NCBI GenBank assembly: GCA_946406115.1
Contig: OX291545.1
Location: 30,313,153-30,377,152 of the forward strand
Direction: 5' to 3'
Origin: Apoda limacodes
Lineage: Eukaryota > Arthropoda > Insecta > Lepidoptera > Limacodidae
Length of the DNA: 64,000 bases
Below the pieces are notes generated by a model. It was not told the DNA's origin. It saw nothing but the letters and a program-made list of their open reading frames with translations, and did not search any database. Shown here piece after piece: positions 13,801 through 22,403 of this stretch. Position 1 is the first letter of the stretch, and each line of letters begins with the position of its first letter. Made by a program: the position numbers and the translations under genes.

Positions 13801-16677
13801 GCGCGAGTGATGCCCCTGGTGTTGCAAGCGTCCATAGGCTACGGTGACCGCTTATCATCAGGCGGACCGTAGGCTTGTTTGCCACCTTAGTGGTATAAAA
13901 AAAAAAAAAAAAGGAAAAAAAACTTTTGTACAATGTTATAAATGTAGTTATGTGTTGCATGTGCATTACAGTGATAGCACATTGATGTTGGTAGATATAA
14001 ATAGTAATAAAATGACTGACCTATTGATTTAATTGGTATTTGTCTAAATCTAATAGGCACCTTTTATGCAACATAATACATTCTTTGTACACATTGTTCA
14101 CATCAAATTAAAATTAAGAGTTAAATTGTACGCCTCATAAGCGGAGCGGTGAGGTACTGCTCTACTCTCGACATGTCAAAAAACCCAGTCTTTCAAAACT
14201 TAAATGACGTCTTTTTTTTAATATAACACTTACAGGATAATATGAGTGCACTAATATGAAGTTAAATAATCTGTCTAGCACATATGGTACATTTTATAAA
14301 CAATTAATTTGTTTAATATAATAAATAATACAATTAAAACTAATCATTCTTGGACGTCCGTGAGTCTGTGTTTATGTGACTTTTGTTTTTAATACATAAA
14401 GTATTACACTGTGGAATTGATTCCTAGTTAATATTAGCGTTCTAAGTACTGTCGTTTAATTATAATTTATAAAAAACTAATATACCACTGTATACTGTAT
14501 ATCTATATATATATTTTTTATTTTTATTTTATAGTATATTTTTTCCTCACCTTATTTGTTATTTTATTTTAAAAAACTTGAGTTTTTGTTTTAGAATTTT
14601 TTTTTAAATGTGAATGACCGCTATGAGGCGTGCACTTTTGGATTTTCCAAATTTTTTATAAAAATTAAATTAATAAGGACTCACCATCAGATTGAGAACT
14701 TTGACTGAAATTTACTGGTGTCTGAATAACACATTCTACTGAAACTTCCTGAGAAGTAGATGCTTTACATATACCAGAAAACACACTTCCAACTGCTACT
14801 TCTGAAGATGAACTAGTAAATGATGAAGATCTTGCATATGTATGATCAGTCTCAACCTTGGAATATGTATGGTCTGATTCACCTATAAAGTATAAAAAAT
14901 ATAGCCTTTTAGAAAACAGTACTACTGGAAAATAACAATAAACCAAATTGTTTGTCACAACAAGTTCAGTGCAACTTTTATCTGAGATATTGTACCTATT
15001 AAATTTAAGTTAGTTTCAAAAAAAAAATTAAAAAATAAACTTAAGTAATTATCATATTATTTAATTTTACTACTTATTTACAATACTGATTTATACCATA
15101 AACCGCTGGTAAGTTATTCAACATATACTCTTTTAAGAAATAATCATATGAATAGTATATCATATGATTAATTGATAATTCAGTATTAGTGTGCTTGCAT
15201 AAAGCAGCAGGTTCCTGGTACAGTCAAGTCAGTACAGGTCGGTATGGATCAGTACAGGCAAACTACCTTCATATATTTGTATGCACTCTCACATAAAGAA
15301 ACAGGTTGCCCCATGTGGGTAGCAAATAGTAGTACCTGTTCATTGAAGCATTTACCAATGTAAGGTACATACTGTACACAAAATGGATGTGAATATAGAA
15401 GTTTTAATAACATTAGTGTTAGACAAGCCAGCTTTTCACTGATTTCTATAATAAATATAAAGTTTATAAATTACTATTTTTATTAAACCTAATAATAAAG
15501 ATTAAAATTAAAGTATGTAAATGTGTATTTAACTATGCCTTTTTGGTACACTATTTAAAACTATTCTAAAATGATTTTTATTTACTTAACTAATAATAAC
15601 TAGTTTTTCTCCAGGTGAAATGAGTTGAACTTGCCAGTTACATCAACTTTAAATAAGGCAATGTACTAGTTTACTTAATACATAGTTGAATGTGTCTAGT
15701 AATAATGACTTTATCATTCTGGTATTATGCTTTTAGAAATAATTGATAATACAATCGATATTTTTTTCTTTTACTATCATTGTTAGTAACTCCAACTGTC
15801 CTCTTTTAACTTTTAAAATAAATAAATAAGAAAAAAAACCTTCGTCTGATGAACTGGAGTCCATAATAGTCACTACAAACAGTTTTACCCGTTTCTTTAT
15901 ATAGGTTGATCTAAACCTACCAGTATCGATCTGCTCTGACAAATCAGAAACGAAACACCTGTTTCTTTATGCAAGCACCTTTAGTCTTTAAACACAGAAC
16001 ATTCGATTTTAAACTTTCTTGTTGTGTTTTTGAACGGACCTTTAGTGGTATGACAGATTAACACCAAAATTGTTGTCTAATATATGGGGTGTGGTATGCT
16101 GATATATGTAGTGATTTACTTCGGTCAGAGTAACAAAGGATACATACAGAGTAACAAGGGGTGATCATCACCCTTACTAGCGTTATTTTTATAACATATC
16201 TAATATAGCAGCAGTGTAAATAGTTATTACAGTGTAAATAATTTCAAAATGACAACTGTATTGTTACCCTAAGCGTCAAGTTCAATATCATTTTTTCAAC
16301 TACAAAATTACGTTTTGGTACACATTCTAAACTTTATTATAAATAGGATATAAAGAAAACAACATAGTTTAGGATTACTTACCAACAATGTTTACTGGAG
16401 TATTGGGTACACCAGAGTATATTTCTTCTGCTGTGAAAAGTGTTGGGCAAGCATGTCTTAACCTATTGTTACCAACAAGAAACTTTGCTTCGAAGTGTTT
16501 AATACAGATTTTCTTCGATATCACTTGCTTTGCAGTCATGTTAGCTAACTCTGCGCAATAAGGCACTACACGGGTAACCCACAAGTCTCTTATTGTATTG
16601 GTTTTAGGAAAGTTAAACAGCTTAGTATTATATTTAGTAGAATAACATGAGGATACGCAACAAGTTATTTTAGACAT
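3708..16677 (-). CDS. THAP-domain P-element-type transposase (THAP9-like), 983 aa
   Basis: Six exons join in frame: 16677-16383, 14882-14685, 12108-11938, 9242-8400, 6363-6064 and 4852-3708. Every intron is GT-AG and splits a codon after its first base; the total is 2952 nt with one terminal TAA. Residues 1-98 hold a THAP C2CH zinc finger (CCVSSC, then CIKH). Residues 223-503 carry a basic, coiled-coil-prone stretch and the start of the RNase H-like fold: D388 in IVFDEVQL, D475 in ICDQGV. IYDPPHLLKGIRNN lies at about 516-529. LNQDPLENFFGKIR (D719, E722) matches the family's final acidic motif. Human THAP9 and Drosophila P transposase have this order. Unlike a mobile ~3-kb P element, the gene spans 13 kb, its introns are loaded with other transposons, and it sits head-to-head with Hs2st. 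That suggests a resident, possibly domesticated gene. The function is not known. Confidence 0.85.
5055..5780 (+). repeat. 'GGGTTCCGTACC' short interspersed element, interrupted
   Basis: It opens with ATCGGCCAAGTG-GAGTCGGACTCG and AAGGGTTCCGTACCATTATCTAT. It closes with a GACGGACGGAC run and TTTGGGTACGGAACCCT, so the ends GGTTCCGTACC and GGTACGGAACC are inverted copies. About 5170-5540 is a later AT-rich insertion containing ATAGACATAGACATAGAC and TTTCTTTATTTAACAC. It lies in the last intron of the THAP9-like gene. Confidence 0.65.
5782..6048 (+). repeat. 'GGGTTCCGTACC' short interspersed element, second copy
   Basis: A near-complete direct neighbour of the preceding copy. It has the same order of motifs and lacks only the final inverted end; it breaks off at TTAGTAATAGGGTTATAG, 16 bp before exon 5. 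Confidence 0.65.
6064..6363 (-). CDS. THAP9-like gene, exon 5
   Basis: 300 nt, acceptor TTTGTTTCAG, donor GTAAGT. It contains YDPPHLLKGIRNN, a signature of P-element-type transposases, and a GTP-binding/insertion-domain-like stretch. Confidence 0.82.
6589..6872 (-). repeat. 'GGGTTCCGTACC' short interspersed element, minus-strand copy
   Basis: Reverse complement of the copies at 5055-6048, with AGGGTTCCGTACCCAAAG at the left and ACTTGGCCGATTT at the right. It forms an inverted pair with those copies around exon 5 of the THAP9-like gene. Confidence 0.65.
6651..7685. repeat. Tandem segmental duplication (about 497 and 538 bp)
   Basis: Unit 1 (6651-7147) and unit 2 (7148-7685) are nearly identical from GCTGTCACCAGG to CCATCCAGTGGTTG. 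Each contains part of the 'GGGTTCCGTACC' element plus a 'TAGTTCGTCC'-family repeat. Unit 2 keeps about 38 bp (7379-7417) missing from unit 1. Inside each unit a 52-bp block (AGCAAGCTATAGCTGCAGCT...) is itself repeated twice in tandem. Confidence 0.8.
7740..8060 (+). repeat. 'TAGTTCG' family repeat copy
   Basis: It carries the same motif order as 7418-7730 (TTATCGGCGTGCGATTCTTA, GTTTCATCCCGATCC, GTGATTGAGTAACAAACATCC, TATAATATTAGTAGGATT) with about 15-20% differences by eye. It is an independent, older copy. Confidence 0.5.
8061..8399. other. Intron 4 remainder of THAP9-like gene
   Basis: Unremarkable AT-rich intron sequence just downstream of the exon 4 donor. No repeat was recognised. Confidence 0.4.
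8400..9242 (-). CDS. THAP9-like gene, exon 4 (coiled coil and first catalytic half)
   Basis: 843 nt, acceptor TTTTTTTTCAG, donor GTAAGA. It encodes a basic helical region followed by the transposase core with FDEVQL and CDQGVT. Confidence 0.85.
9360..9700. repeat. Possible repeat with GGATTCTAxxGTAGAATCC core
   Basis: AGGATTCTAAAGTAGAATCCTGAGTGTAGTGAGG resembles 26815-26890 (TACTCTAGAATTCTTCGCTCC) in inverted form. The boundaries are unclear. Confidence 0.3.
9701..10859. other. Intron 3 sequence of THAP9-like gene
   Basis: AT-rich, with a GC-richer patch at 10140-10500 and a TATGTATATTTATATGTG run near 10590. No coding or structural feature could be supported. Confidence 0.4.
10860..11275 (+). 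repeat. Two adjoining 'TAGTTCG'-family 3' ends
   Basis: Both halves end in the family tail. One has AGCTCAATTGGATGCTCC then CGCATTTATAATATG at 11061. The other has TTTTATCTTGATCGGTATAGCG then CGCATTTATAATTTC at 11265. The 5' parts are missing. Confidence 0.5.
11938..12108 (-). CDS. THAP9-like gene, exon 3
   Basis: Acceptor TTTTACAG, donor GTGAGT, 171 nt, open in the required frame. It encodes a lysine/glutamate/leucine-rich stretch (VKRKLEDSEDVLLHGTKLLK) with no known motif. It was too short to be noticed by ORF length alone. Confidence 0.75.
12300..12840 (+). repeat. LINE-tail-like and 'CTAGCTGACCCGGCGAAC' repeats
   Basis: At 12320-12390 CAAAGTCAAAGTCAAAATGG plus TTTGAATCGTC is a common insect LINE-tail motif. 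From 12475 a repeat starting ACTAGCTGACCCGGCGAACG carries two copies of GAAACCTTCCCCGxCGTGTGCATAACAAC (12553 and 12659). These are noncoding leftovers inside intron 2. Confidence 0.45.
13140..13275 (+). repeat. 'GATCGCAGCGAATAGCAGTC' repeat tail
   Basis: Contains GTACCAGGATCGCAGCGAATAGCAGTCT and TACCCCTTTAAGG followed by ATGTATGTATGTAT. A degraded relative lies at 63085-63155. It is probably the end of a SINE or LINE. Confidence 0.4.
13494..13916 (+). pseudogene. LINE 3' fragment (same family as 31641-38962)
   Basis: The frame at 13530-13847 matches the last ~105 residues of the ORF2 of the LINE at 31641-38962 (YRLYNGLCSEELFEMM, ELPAKVF, RASDxPGVASVHRLR). After it comes the shared 3' UTR TGACCGCTTATCATCAGGCGG and a poly(A) run at about 13898-13914. 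It is a 5'-truncated insertion on the plus strand in intron 2 of the THAP9-like gene. Confidence 0.85.
13917..14684. other. Intron 2 sequence, AT-rich
   Basis: No gene or recognised repeat was seen between the LINE fragment and exon 2 of the THAP9-like gene. Confidence 0.4.
14685..14882 (-). CDS. THAP9-like gene, exon 2
   Basis: Acceptor ...TTTATAG, donor GTGAGT, 198 nt. It encodes a serine/threonine-rich linker (SSSFTSSSSEV region), as expected between the THAP finger and the coiled coil. The phase fits exons 1 and 3 exactly. Confidence 0.78.
14890..16376. other. Intron 1 of the THAP9-like gene
   Basis: AT-rich. A short frame reading MDSSSSDEG near 15871 has only a weak GTTTTT donor and is not needed, because exons 1 and 2 join in frame without it. 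No repeat was recognised. Confidence 0.45.
16383..16677 (-). CDS. THAP9-like gene, exon 1 (THAP zinc finger)
   Basis: The ATG at 16677 was chosen because MSKITCCVSSC is the normal THAP start spacing. An upstream in-frame ATG at 16746 would add 23 hydrophobic residues that the family does not have. The donor is GTAAGT at 16382-16377. The C-x4-C and C-x2-H ligands are all present. Confidence 0.85.
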
Positions 16678-17155
16678 TGTTAAACCTAGCACAAAAATTC
16701 CAAGTCCAAAAACAATGTAGCAACCCACGTCAGTATCCAATTTCAAGCCAAATTGTCACAAAACAGATATCCACATCAGTATCCAAGTTCAAGCCAAGTC
16801 GTAACTAAATAGGAATTCCACGTCGGTGTCCAAATTCAAGCCAAGTCGTTACAAAATAGAAATTCACAAATAAATTTGGAAAAGCTAAGCGAACGAGTAA
16901 AACCACAGATCACAGAAGAACAAAAACCGTAAGCAATCAAAATGGCGTCTGAGGGCAGGGGCAAGCGGGGGGGTGCGATGCTACCGCTATCTGCCTTTGA
17001 TTTCTCTCGAAAGCAAAACTTCTAGCAATATATGAACTGTCAACGCCGTGTTTATAATAGAGTCTAAAAACAAATCAGAGAATATAATTAACCCAATACA
17101 TTATCAATTTCATTTAATAATGTCTCTAATGTAATAGAACTTAGTATCGAACGAT
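16678..17155. promoter_or_regulatory. Shared (bidirectional) promoter region of THAP9-like gene and Hs2st
   Basis: The start codons of the two divergent genes are 16677 (minus) and 17156 (plus), leaving 478 bp. The region has a GC-richer patch (AATGGCGTCTGAGGGCAGGGGC near 16940) and no TATA box that can be called with confidence. Control of both genes from here is an inference from spacing. Confidence 0.55.
16725..16864. repeat. Three tandem ~46-bp repeats upstream of the THAP start
   Basis: Units start at 16725, 16771 and 16818. Each reads CCACxTCxGTxTCCAA-TTCAAGCCAA and then -GTC-A-AAA-AG, with a few differences. They lie 48-187 bp upstream of the THAP ATG, within the divergent promoter. 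Confidence 0.8.
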
Positions 17156-17267
17156 ATGTTAAACATCTACAAGTTTTGGCTACTTTCTTGTCTTGGCTCT
17201 ATCGCTTTAGTTATTTTATACTTCCAATCTGAATTTACACGTTTGGATAATAGCTATCGTTACAATG
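17156..17267 (+). CDS. Hs2st: Hs2st exon 1 (signal anchor)
   Basis: The ATG at 17156 gives a short cytoplasmic tail and a hydrophobic anchor. The donor GTGAGT at 17268 splits a codon after its first base, which fits exon 2. Confidence 0.9.
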
Positions 17268-20200
17268 GTGAGTTCATACTTCCTTAGTTCCCCCGTGTTT
17301 AATATTGACTTTCATCTTATAGCTCTTTAAGAACTGAAAGGTTATTATCATTAAAGCTGGAGAACAAAACATGGGATATATATAAAGCCACATTAAACCG
17401 TATGCACTGTATCAGAAGCAGTGATACGGCGATCGTTTCACCACCTGTCACACAGGACTAAAGCAGTTGGTAAGAAGAAACTATCTACTTTATAATGTGG
17501 GTGTGCGTCAAGCATCTAGGTACCCCCTTTGGGGATACAAACCATTTAGCCATATATTATGTACTAGCTCAGTAATGAACTTTCAGTACAATAATAAAAC
17601 TTATGCTTGACATTGTTTTAGGTACATAAATCTGTTTCTAGCTTGAAAACTTCAATATACAAAAATATTTTCATAGAAAATTTGCTGTCACAAAATAAAC
17701 CTCTAACCAGGATTTGAACCTGCAACCCTAAGATGTCATATTTAGTGCTTTACCACTGAGCTATCGAGGTGTAATTCTGGCTGGGTGAAATCCTGACTAC
17801 ATCATAACTCTGAAAATATGCTTGTCATAAGCACACAACTATTAGAAACTAATGAAGTTCTAGTATATATCAATTTTACAAATACAAAAATGCTGCACTA
17901 CTTATACTGCACTGCTTAGCTGGAAAATTATGTGGAATCACAGTATTTCAGGATCTTGGGGAAATTGGGAGGCCTACATAACTTCACACCTATCTAATAT
18001 ATTATTAACTCAACATCTACAACAGCTTACATTCAATTTCTTATTTGCAGAAGACAGATTAGACGAGTTACGCTTAAGGTTGCACATATTGTCTCCCAAA
18101 ATCTTAGGAAAAACTGATGAAGACTTAGTAGTGATATACAACAGAGTTCCAAAGACAGGATCTACTAGTTTTGTGGGGATAGCTTATGATTTGTGCAAAA
18201 AAAATCAGTTCAAAGTGTTACATATCAACATAACGGCTAACATGCATGTGATGTCTATTAGTAACCAATACAAGTTTGCACAAAATGTGACACGCTGGCA
18301 GGAGATGAAACCTGCATTGTATCATGGGCATATGGCATTTCTTAACTTTGATAGGTATGTACATTATCATCAATGTTTTATACATGTTAAACTTTAAGAA
18401 AACTTCTATTAAAACATTAAGTTTTAAACAAACACATTTTTGCATCCTATAGAACTAAACTAGCTTAATGCTTTTGTTTTATCCTTATTTTGTAGATGAA
18501 ATTAACTTTTGTTACAATGTAAGTCATCTGTAAATATCTTCAAAACCTGACACTTTAGGACATAATGTTATATGACATTGTGTCCCTTCTTATTTTAATA
18601 TATAACTTTCATTGTGCACGGCAAATCCGAAGAAATTCAATCAATATTAAGGCCATCCCCTTTACAAAAATCTTGTCCATTCGTTGCTAATGTTCCTATA
18701 TAGTACCCTAATTTAATTTTTTAGTTTTGTTATGTTTATATTCCTATAGTATAGGAAATATAATAATATAATTGTTAAAAAAAATTATTGTGTTATTTTA
18801 GATTGGGAACAACAACAAAGCCTTTGTTTATTAATTTAATTCGGAAACCTCTGGACAGACTAGTTTCCTACTATTATTTCTTGAGATATGGAGACAATTT
18901 CCGGCCTCACTTAGTGCGAAAAAAACATGGTGATAAAATGGTAAGTACACCTGATACTGATTTGTATAGTAGAAATTATTTAAAGAGTTAAGTATTTATT
19001 GATATTGTGATTAAATTCACTGTCAAGCAAAACCTGTTAGACAAATTACACATATTACTCTGATGGCACACTATATTGGTGTTGTATCTGTTTACTTACT
19101 TAACAGTGTCTGCTATAACAGCATTTCTTCTTCTTCTTCTTGTGGTGGGCTGGTTTCCGCACTTGCCACGCGTAGATGGTGGCTTTGTGCGTAGCAGATG
19201 GCCAACTATTGCAGCCAACCCAGTTCCTTCAAGAATCTCGTCAAGTGACCCACATTGCTGCCCTGGAGCGTTCCTGGGGTACCCAGGTATTTTGCCCTGT
19301 TGTCTTCCACCCCAGCACAATGAAGCATTACATGGGACGGCGTTTCTTCGGCCCCCATGCATGCTCTGCAAAGGGGGCTGCCGGTGGCACCTAAAAGAAA
19401 TAGATGTCGGTTAAGTGAGCAGTGACCAGTTAAGCCTAGACCTCAGCTGTTTGAACGGTATGGGTATGATTGGCTCCGGCCCTATCGGCACCGAGCTTGA
19501 GCCGATTTTGGCTAGATCATCTGCCACATCATTGCCTAATGATCCACTGTGGCCCTTTATCCAACCCACTGTAACGGTATTACTGAGTGATATTGCCTGT
19601 AGAGCTTGGTGGCATTCAAATAGTAGTCCCGAGTTGACTGAGTTACCATCGAGAGCTCTTAGGACAGCGCTGCTGTCCGAGAGAATTTTGATTTCAAAGT
19701 CCGTGATCTTCTTGCTCGCCATGTTCTTTGCAGCCTTTATTATACCTACACATTCCGCTATAATAGCATATCAGTAGGTCCAATTCTACGTTGATACTAG
19801 GAAATTCAGGTGGGTGTTTCAACCCAATTTATAGTTTAGAATTATAATTTCTAAACAATCTGTCTATTTCTGTACACCAAAATAGATCTCTCGTCACTTT
19901 CATTAAATTAGTTTAAATAATTATAATGATTTCATTCCCTTTGTCATCAGTCATCAACAACTGAATAAACATAACTTTTATTGGTATTTATTGAAATAAA
20001 CAATATTAAATTGTGGGTAGATAATTATTTTCAAATTTTTTTTTATACCACTAAGGAGGCAAACAAGCTAACGGTCCACCTGATGGTAAGCGGTTCCCAC
20101 GGCCTATGCAGCCTAATAAACTAAACCTGACTCAGAATCTTTTTGCAAATCTTGTAAACACAACCTTACTTTACTTAATGTTCACTTTTTCTGGTAATTT

Positions 20201-22141
20201 AATCATAAATCATTAAAATACTTACATGATTACCTTTATTGTCACATTATTTAACTGGTTTTCAAATCACGACACTGATTAAACCTAAAATCTACAAAAT
20301 TCCAAATTTACGATGAGAAATATTATACATATTTATGTATACGTTGCATAGACTAACAAAGCAAAAGATGTGGGTCAAGGTTATTTCTGTTTACCCGAAT
20401 TGCAAATAGATTCCGAGTCCGGTTTCTATATAATTGTAATATTAATTTTGTGGAAAAAGTTAAGCCAACTAACAGACTACAGCATTTATAATCTGTAATA
20501 TTAAAGCTTCGGAAATCGAAATCTGTAACTTGCCTGCTGAGGTCATGTTTTTGCAGCATATGATTTAATGAAAGACTAGTTTAGTTTAGTAGTAACTAGT
20601 TAGTTAGTTAGTAATTGACCGAAAGACACTATGTACCGATCTAAAATGTACTATTTAGACATTCTGACAAGGTCACCTTAATCTTTGATCTTAATATATA
20701 TGGGTTTGGGTTAATATAGCACTTTCACGAAAATAAAAATTGACTTATTGATTTCAAAGAACTAAATATTAAAAAGAAACTGAAAGACTACCTTTTACTT
20801 CCTTAAACACTATGTTATTTTACTTTTTTTTTTTCTATATATATATATTTACTATATTAGTTGAACATTGTATTGTTATATGTATTTATAAGTAATATTA
20901 TTTGAATGATATGTATTATTATAAGTAGGTATATAAGTAATTATTATGTATTAGGATGAGTCCATATTTAAGTAAATATAATTTATATATTTATTTTGTA
21001 ATTTCAGTGCACATGTGTTACCCGCTCACTTTCTACAGCTCTCACTTACTTGGGTCAGCTGTAAGAGATCTCAACTAGAGATATGCTTGAGCTATGTTCA
21101 TTGCTTTTTTTGTATTTCATATGTTTTAAGTGTCCTATAATTGTGTACATTAAATAAATAAAATAAATAAATATAACACCGCGGTCACCTGAATTTAATC
21201 TAGAAGGCACTAAAATTAAAACTTGGTAGAATAAAAAATAAATGTTGCTTAATGTGATGCAGTAGATTAGTCCTTAATAAGTGCTGTGATTATGTTTATT
21301 TTTCTTTGTAGACTTTTGATGAATGTGTGGAGCAGAATCAGCCAGACTGCGATCCTAGCAATATGTGGCTGCAGGTGCCTTTCTTCTGTGGTCATGCTGC
21401 ACAGTGTTGGTGAGAATCATATGTACTAACATTACAGATTGTAATGGAAATATAATATAGGATCTGATCTTTAAAGCCTGACTTTGGTGTGAAATTGTGA
21501 TTATAAGATTTAGATTGTTAAGTAGTTCAATTAGCCCCCCAAATATAAAAATTTTCAGCAAAGGCAGGAGAAAATTATTTATTGACTTTTAATGGAATGG
21601 ACTTTTAATGAAAAACAAGGAGTAAAAAACACTTAGCACAATGTCTGCTACAGAAGCTTATCTTCCACTTTAAAAGTGGATATTTAAAGTTACTTTAGTT
21701 TTTTTATTTCAAAAATAATATTTAGAAAATATTTTTTTTACTGTGAAAATAAATGTTTAATTTAATTACAGGAAACCTGGCAACCCCTGGGCTCTACAGC
21801 AAGCAAAGCACAATCTAGTCAACCACTATCTAGTAGTGGGTGTAACTGAAGAAATGTTTGATTTTATAACCGTTCTAGAAGCCACTTTACCTAGATTATT
21901 TAAGGGAGCCACCGAACATTATTTAAGTAGCAATAAGTCGCATTTAAGACAAACCAGCTCCAAAATAGAGCCCAATACAAAAACTGTAGAAAAAATACAA
22001 CAATCCATTGTGTGGAGAATGGAAAACGAATTGTATGAATTTGCATTAGAACATTTCAAGTTTGTTAAAAGAAAAATATTGTTAAATGAATCTGGCAGTG
22101 CAGCTCAAATTTATTTTTATGAAAAAATTCGGCCTAAATGA
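17156..22141 (+). CDS. Hs2st: Heparan sulfate 2-O-sulfotransferase, 340 aa
   Basis: Five exons join in frame: 17156-17267, 18051-18354, 18802-18940, 21312-21409 and 21772-22141. All introns are GT-AG; the total is 1023 nt. The protein transfers sulfate from PAPS to the 2-O position of iduronate in heparan sulfate in the Golgi (family knowledge). Residues ~8-23 form a signal anchor ([16 protein letters not shown]), giving a type II membrane protein. [10 protein letters not shown] (K72) is the 5'-phosphosulfate loop. YHGH (H129, H131) holds the catalytic histidine region. [11 protein letters not shown] (R153, S161) is the 3'-phosphate site, although the usual RDP reads RKP here. NIT (97) and NVT (116) are N-glycosylation sites. 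The conserved FFCGH and C-terminal FYEKI-type ending are present. The length matches the family (about 350), so the gene looks intact. Confidence 0.95.
17697..17772 (-). tRNA. tRNA-like sequence, probably SINE head or tRNA pseudogene
   Basis: Read on the minus strand, it has an A box (TAGCTCAGTGGTA), a B box (GGTTCAAATCC) with a 4-5 bp T stem, and ends CCTCGAT / GTTAGAGG that pair with one or two mismatches. The anticodon stem is weak, and the loop would give TGA without the long variable arm a tRNA-Ser needs. I therefore do not call a functional tRNA. It lies in Hs2st intron 1. Confidence 0.45.
18051..18354 (+). CDS. Hs2st: Hs2st exon 2 (PAPS loop, catalytic histidine)
   Basis: Acceptor TTATTTGCAG, donor GTATGT. 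It encodes [14 protein letters not shown], then the P-loop and [10 protein letters not shown]. Confidence 0.93.
18802..18940 (+). CDS. Hs2st: Hs2st exon 3 (3'-phosphate binding)
   Basis: Acceptor GTTATTTTAG, donor GTAAGT. It encodes the [20 protein letters not shown] region, the most conserved stretch of the family. Confidence 0.93.
19123..19778 (-). pseudogene. 5'-truncated non-LTR retrotransposon, RNase H and C-terminal zinc motif
   Basis: On the minus strand, an RNase H domain starts near AIIAECVGI, followed by [11 protein letters not shown] and [20 protein letters not shown], with a stop at 19411. After a break comes [19 protein letters not shown], the C-terminal cysteine/histidine motif of I/R1-type LINEs. 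It ends in a (GAA)n tail, seen as CTTCTTCTTCTTCTT on the plus strand. It is an insertion in Hs2st intron 3. Confidence 0.8.
20039..20115 (-). repeat. 3' tail of the 31641-38962 LINE family
   Basis: TTTTTATACCACTAAGGAGGCAAACAAGC...TGATGGTAAGCGG matches the 3' UTR and poly(A) end of that LINE. Only about 75 bp are kept. Confidence 0.7.
20990..21178 (+). repeat. Possible retroelement 3' end with AATAAA tandem tail
   Basis: A GC-richer stretch (GTTACCCGCTCACTTTCTACAGC) is followed by AATAAATAAAATAAATAAAT. This looks like a LINE tail, but the parent is unknown. Confidence 0.3.
21312..21409 (+). CDS. Hs2st: Hs2st exon 4
   Basis: Acceptor TTCTTTGTAG, donor GTGAGA. It encodes [10 protein letters not shown]...[16 protein letters not shown], with the family's conserved cysteines. 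Confidence 0.92.
21772..22141 (+). CDS. Hs2st: Hs2st exon 5 (C-terminus)
   Basis: Acceptor TTAATTACAG. It encodes [42 protein letters not shown] and a final YEKIRPK before TGA at 22139. Confidence 0.93.
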
Positions 22142-22397
22142 GACTTTGTTTCTAAGAATTCTAAGTGGGATAAATTATTTCATCTCTTCATATCTGAAGA
22201 CTTATTAAATAAGTAGCTATATTGGCTTTTATCATCATGTTATACATGCTGTCTTTTACAGAAAGTACTTTTAAATCTAACTTAATTAGATGTAAATTAA
22301 TGCACAAAAGTTTAGATACATTGGAAATGCTCACATAATTAGATATGAAAGACATTTTATTTGTACTTAAGTCAGCTTAAAGTAAATTGACATAAAT

Positions 22398-22403
22398 AAT
22401 AAA
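22398..22403 (+). terminator. Candidate poly(A) signal of Hs2st
   Basis: AATAAA lies 257 bp after the stop codon. It was chosen as the first full consensus followed by GT-rich sequence. AATAAG at 22208 is an alternative. Confidence 0.45.

Noticed and set aside
15842..15871. Short serine-rich frame MDSSSSDEG between exons 1 and 2 of the THAP9-like gene
   Set aside because: The donor is weak (GTTTTT). Exons 1 and 2 already join in phase, and adding it is not needed.
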